From Botryllus schlosseri (lineage: Eukaryota; Chordata; Ascidiacea; Stolidobranchia; Styelidae), in the NCBI GenBank assembly GCA_000444245.1, contig ATSW01008036.1:1-23231 (forward strand): a stretch of DNA of 23,231 nucleotides. The letters are read 5' to 3'. The notes below the pieces were generated by a model. It did not search any database. It saw nothing but the letters and a program-made list of their open reading frames with translations, and was not told where the DNA came from. This document shows positions 13,601 through 19,600 of this stretch, in pieces. A program made the position numbers and the translations under genes. Each line of letters begins with the position of its first letter. The stretch's first letter is position 1.

Positions 13601-16600
13601 TCATAAGTCAGTGTGAGTAAGTTTGTAATACCACCATGTGCATACCGTTTTAGAGATGGCCGAGAGGTCAGACCATACTGAATAACCTAGTTTATAATAT
13701 ATATCAATATGTACTGTCGCACTTTAAAATTTCTGCTATTGTTTTATAGACCCGTTATTGCCTTATTCAATAAATCCGCTATCTCTGCTGACAATGGAGA
13801 TGTGTCTCATCAAATGAAGTGCTTTGGAATGAGTATGTATATGCTTTCATCAATTCTTAGTAATATTTGTGCATGAGTTGTTTTCTTGCAGAATATCCTG
13901 ATAATTGTAAGAAGTATTATGGTCCACATCCTACCACTTGTTTGGAGACTATATGGGATACTGCTAAGTGCCTCCCTGAAGGGACACGATTTCCATCGAA
14001 ATTAAATTCTACCGAACACACACGTATAGATGATCTAAATCTAAGGTGATGTTGATAATGTTTTGCAAATTACGTTTTTGAATCCTCAACATATGCCAAC
14101 ATGCAACAGGCAGGTGATTGGTGAAACTAATACCACGAGACGATTATCAGACAGTGGAGATAGTAAAAGTCAGATGGAATGCTTCGGTCTTGGTAAGCGC
14201 CATTTAACTCCAGCATGGTTGTATTTATTGTTACATTTTTCATTTCAGTTTATCCAGAGGATTGTATAAAATATTATGGTCCTCATCCTGTTGATTGTTT
14301 GGTTACTATGTGGACAACCGCTACTTGTGTAAGTCAAGGATACAAATATCCCAAAAAACTAGCAAAATCCCGACTTAAGGAACTTGACACATGGAACATT
14401 AGGTGAGCTCCTAATGTTGAAAACTTATCACTTGCTTGAGGTATACATATAACAGACAAATCTCTGCCTTCTTCAATACAACTGCATTATCGGCTGATGC
14501 TGGAAGCCTTGTGAGTCAAACATATTGCTTTGGCATGGGTAAAATTCGAATCTGTTGCTGGATTATAAAAATGATTTCCAAGTATCTGTATATCAAGAAT
14601 ATCCAACACACTGTACAAAATACTATGGACCGCATCCTGTGGAATGCCTGGAAACGCTCTGGAACTATGCTCATTGTATACGAGAAGGAAATGCCTATCC
14701 GACGAAAATATCCTCCAGTGAATTAGCAAGACACGATTCAATGAATCTTCGGTTTGTAAACATTCTTTTATATATTTTATAATTGATCACTCAAATGATC
14801 ATCATTCGTTCCTTCAGGCAAATCATTGATGAATTCAACGGTACCAAATCAACTGCAGATTCTGGGAACAGAACTAGTCAATTGCGTTGTTTCGGACTTG
14901 GTGAGATTTATTTGATTCCAAACAAGTATTCTCTATCAAACTTATATTTCACGTGATAGAGTACCCTTCCGGATGTGATACATATTACGGTGCCCATTCA
15001 ATCCCGTGTCTTGTAACATTATGGGGTATGGTGAGGTGTCTGCCCGAAGGAAGTGAATATCCTCCTAAGCTTTCATCCGCTGCAGTAAATTCTTTCACTG
15101 GTATGGGTTTGAGGTGAGATATTTCAAGACTGCAAGCTTCAATGATTAATGTTGGTCAAGAGTAATTGAATTGACTTGTACTTTTCCTTTTCCAACGAAA
15201 ATTTTATGATATTTTGACTATATTACATGATATCAATTTAACGACATTCAATTATTTACATGCAGGCCTCTTCTTGATCTGTTCAACAGCTCGGCTATAT
15301 CTGCTGATAGCAATGACGTGTCTCATCAAATCAAGTGTTTTGGAATGGGTTATTATCCGTTATCATATTTTGAAAACTGATCCTGATAAAAAAATATGAT
15401 AATTCATGCAGTATATCCTGATGGCTGCTTGAAGTATTATGGTCCGCACCCGACAGAATGTTTGGAAACAATATGGGAAACTGCCGAATGCCTGGATGTA
15501 GGCACACGTTATCCTACAAAATTGGATTCTACAGAACACGCTCGTATCGATTCCCTTAATCTAAGGTACATTAGCGATTGCTATGATATGTAGGTTGCAC
15601 ATGATGTTTTGCACACAACATAAGCCTACAATTAAATGAGCCTGGATCTATATCCGAAGATAAAGATACGTCAAGTTACACATACTCTTTCACTGATCAC
15701 AGGCAAGTGATTAATGAGACCAACACGACAAGAAGGATGTCTGACAACGGTGATAGCGCAAGTCAAATGCACTGCTTTGGTCTAGGTAGTTATTAGCTAT
15801 CGGTCTAATTTAGTTATATGCTATTAATATTTTTTGTTGGTGACAGTTTATCCTGTAAATTGTACAACATACTACGGTCCGAATCCTGTAACCTGTTACG
15901 TTACAATATGGTCTATCGCTTCTTGTGTTTGGCAAGGGCAGAAGTATCCCCGGAAGCTCTCGCCTTCCCGCTTGAAAGAACTTGGCACAATGGATATAAG
16001 GTAAGACTATTTAATGACAAATGAATGAATTAGAAATAGGATGTATATTTCTGTCTTTGAAGTTTTTGAGGCATAGGCCTACACACCGAGTCATGATATG
16101 CATACCATGAGTGCATGATGTGAATGAGTGACGTAATGTGAATTATGACAGTTTGTAATCGAATTTTGTAGATGTCATTCTTTAGGGGCATTACAAATAT
16201 AGGTATATTATTTTATAATGCTGGACAGTAATTGCTAGACTAAATCTCTATAATATTTTAGGTAATTATTTAAATGGTCATTACTCCTATTATTTTCTTC
16301 GTGCATCTATTTCAGTTAAAAGAAATAATTTTGTATGGTCTCCGTGCAGATTGTAGACTGTGAAGTATGCACCTTATAACTACCTTGTTAATATGTAATT
16401 CCTTGTACATTAGTCACTCTCGATTTTTATAACTGTTTGAGGCAGTACAATCATTGGTTTACCGAAGAAGATAGTCATGAAGTTTCACAAAAATATATGA
16501 GGCACCTGAATAGAAATATATAATTACTTCATCCTATCATAGGAAATTGGATGATTTGCAGAGATCGTTAGACAGCAAGACTTCGGCGGTTGGAAGACAA

Positions 16601-19600
16601 GGTGTTAGCATGAAATAATACCTGTCAATAGCTGAGTATTTGTAAAGTTTACAAATTCAATATCATGTTGGCAATCTTAGATTTTGACAGCGCCAACTAT
16701 TACAGATTGTGAGAGGTAAATCTCAATCCGCAGCAATGAAGTATTGTCGCAGGCATGATTTTATTTCTCCAGTACATTGATCTTCAGCCTTCCAGCTATA
16801 TATTGCGCAGAACCTGACTATTAGTATAGTCTGATTACTAGGGTAAGTTTTTGTCAAATCCATGGTCAGTTGCATTTATTTTTCACAAAAGTTGCAGTAA
16901 AAAGTCGCATTCATTTTGCACAAAAGTTTCACCCCAAATTTCCATTTATGGACAAGTTCCTTTAAATTATTAGGGTATCAGATACTCAAACCGACCCGTA
17001 TGCAAGGCACCGTAGCAAAACTCAGCTTTGGCGACTCCAAAAAAATCGATAGCTTGAAAAATTTGACCCAGTGAAAATATAATTTAAACGTCAGTGAAAT
17101 AATCAAGCGTTGTATTTACATAGCCTATAGTTCCAAACATGGGCGCCGAACCTGGGTATGCAAGGTATGCAGCGCATACCTAGACATTTTTGTAGGTATG
17201 CAGCATACTTAGAATTCCGTTGGCTATGTATCGGCATGGTCGTCAAGTGTGCTATTTCGAACAAATCGCAATGTAAATATGTTTACGAGATTATTTACTG
17301 CCGCTTATGTGAGCGAGGTAATCCCGTGCGCGCGGCCAATTAGCGAGAAGCGTGTTGCCAATTAGCGAGATTCGTCTGTGCGTAATGTCGCGCGACGCGA
17401 ACTCCCTTTGAGATGGTCGCAAAATTAGGTCATTCATTGGCGTGCGCTTGGCAATCTTCACTGGCCTGATTTATCTCGTATTCAGCAAGCCTAGTTCCTC
17501 TGGCTTGAAGAATCGCGTCTGCAATAGGCCCGGTGCGCACTATACCACGTTGACCTGCACAATCGCATCTAGATTGACTTGGTATGCTGTGCACGATATC
17601 GGCGCTGGCCTACACAATCGCATCTGCAATACGCCGGGTTCAAAAGATATTATCGCTGGCCAACTATCGCGTGTAGGGCCTAGCATGCTTTGGCCTCTAT
17701 CTCTAAATGGCATGGAGACAATACCGTTAAGTGTATGCGGATTAGTGAGACATCGAATGTCCCCAGACATGTGCGATGGCGCAGGCGTGCATGCGTAATT
17801 GAATTCCGCTAGTACTTGAACATAACTATCAGAAGATGTGTGTCAAGGCTTGAGTTGTGTAAGACGAGAAAGGTTTGAACCACCTGAAATCGTTGCCATG
17901 ATAGAACAGATTCCATAACAATTCGGGCATTTATACTTGCGCAAATCGTCACCGAGGTTACGTAATACGCGTTTATAAGCGGCGTATTTAATTGTTCGCG
18001 AGATTTAATGAACTTGCTAATTGACACTTTGACAGCACTCCCGGACTCGTTGACAAGCTTACGATACGAGTAAGTTCGTCGACACGTGGAGATTGTATAA
18101 TCGGCATTTACGCATGCATTTTACCCCAATGAATCGATGCTATATTAACCCTAATTATCAATTCTGTCACATTATGACGTCATACCTTTGTGACGTCATC
18201 AAACTCGCATACCTAAGGAAAATTAGCGTCCGGCGCCTATGGTTCCAAATATTAGTTGCATGAAAAATCGAAAAAAGTTGCATAAAAAAACGAAAAAGAG
18301 TAACATGAAGAATCGAAAAATTGCAATAAGTTACATGAAAAAAATGGAGGAAAATTGCTAAAAGTTGCAATATAAGATTCCTCCACACAGCTTAGGACAC
18401 CATACTGCATAAATTTTGAGTAATTAGGAATCTGCTGGAAGCTGTAAAAAAAAGTGGCAAAAGTGGCAAAAACATGCCCTACTAATTACTTTAGATCCAG
18501 GGTTCTTAACTTTGAGTTTATTGACTCATTTGGGGTACGAAGCTCCAAAGCAGGAATACGAGACTCATTGTCGAATCATACGCTATTTAAAACCCAAATT
18601 AATTCACAAATCAACATATACTGTAATATATTCTGGTCAGATTGATTCAAATCAAAAAGTTTCTTCAAGTGCAATTTATTATACCTGTATTATGTGAGTT
18701 CTTATGTTTACCACCTAATCAAAGAATAGGAGTCATAAAATTTAAAACAGTCATAATTTATCGAAATGAGTCGAATCATTTTCCAATTATGAGGGAATTC
18801 TATATTAGGATGCATTAGCCTAGGGGTGTGCGTGTGCATTGTACAATCTGACACATTTAACCCACATGCGACTCTGCACGTCAATAGTGATATCGCCTGG
18901 CACTGAACAGCGCTGACTCTGTAATATTAACCCTGTGATGCAAATGCGAATGAATTTTATTGTAAGTTTGGCCAAGTACGTGTGAGTGATATCAATATCA
19001 TTAAGTAGCAACAATCCTTCCCGAAATAAACGTGCTTCGACAAAGTAATTACTAACAATGCATACTCACAAATAACTGTGTGTCATGAAAAATAGAACAT
19101 GGCCTAAGATGGACAAAGTTGTACCCCAAATTTTTGAAGTCATCACCTCCATCACCTCTACCAGTCAACGGAAAATCTGATCACATGCGCTGTGAGAGGA
19201 TAAAAAATGAATGGTAATATATATAAGTACCAATGTATTTGGTAGAATTTATTCAATCATTTAAAAAAAATTCTTCATTAGCTTGGGTATGACAAAAGTG
19301 GAAATAAATGGAGAAGTATTAAACTCATGAATTGAGTAATCCCGACCTTCATTCAATACCGAAAGAATGTATTAATTTTTGAATCTCCTGCATAAATGGT
19401 AGCACGAAAATGGTCTGTTTCAGAAGTTATGTTCAGAACCCAATGTGGGCTCAAGACCAGAATTTGGTCGTGGTCTGACTAAATGCTGTTCCGATCATAG
19501 ACAGTGTGTGCGAGAAATTATATTGGAAACAGAAGAGGTACAAGGGCTAGAAAGGTCAAGGAACACTGGTCAGTGGAATTCAAATTGTGGTACACGAGAC

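Larger units (their letters stand above)
11066..13749 (+). other. Intron 4 between cycles 4 and 5, with two hAT insertions
   Basis: This 2,684-bp intron reads as an intron-2-like backbone with two transposons placed in it (11193-11847 and 12675-13425). Backbone parts at 11130-11192, 11848-12030 and 13426-13640 align with intron 2. An AATAAA at 11949-11954 has no terminal exon attached. The stretch 12040-12660 contains nothing I recognise. Confidence 0.75.

Noticed and set aside
17442-17798. 118-codon open frame inside the hAT element
   Set aside because: It has no known motif and lies in GC-rich, internally repetitive element sequence; a long frame is expected by chance there.
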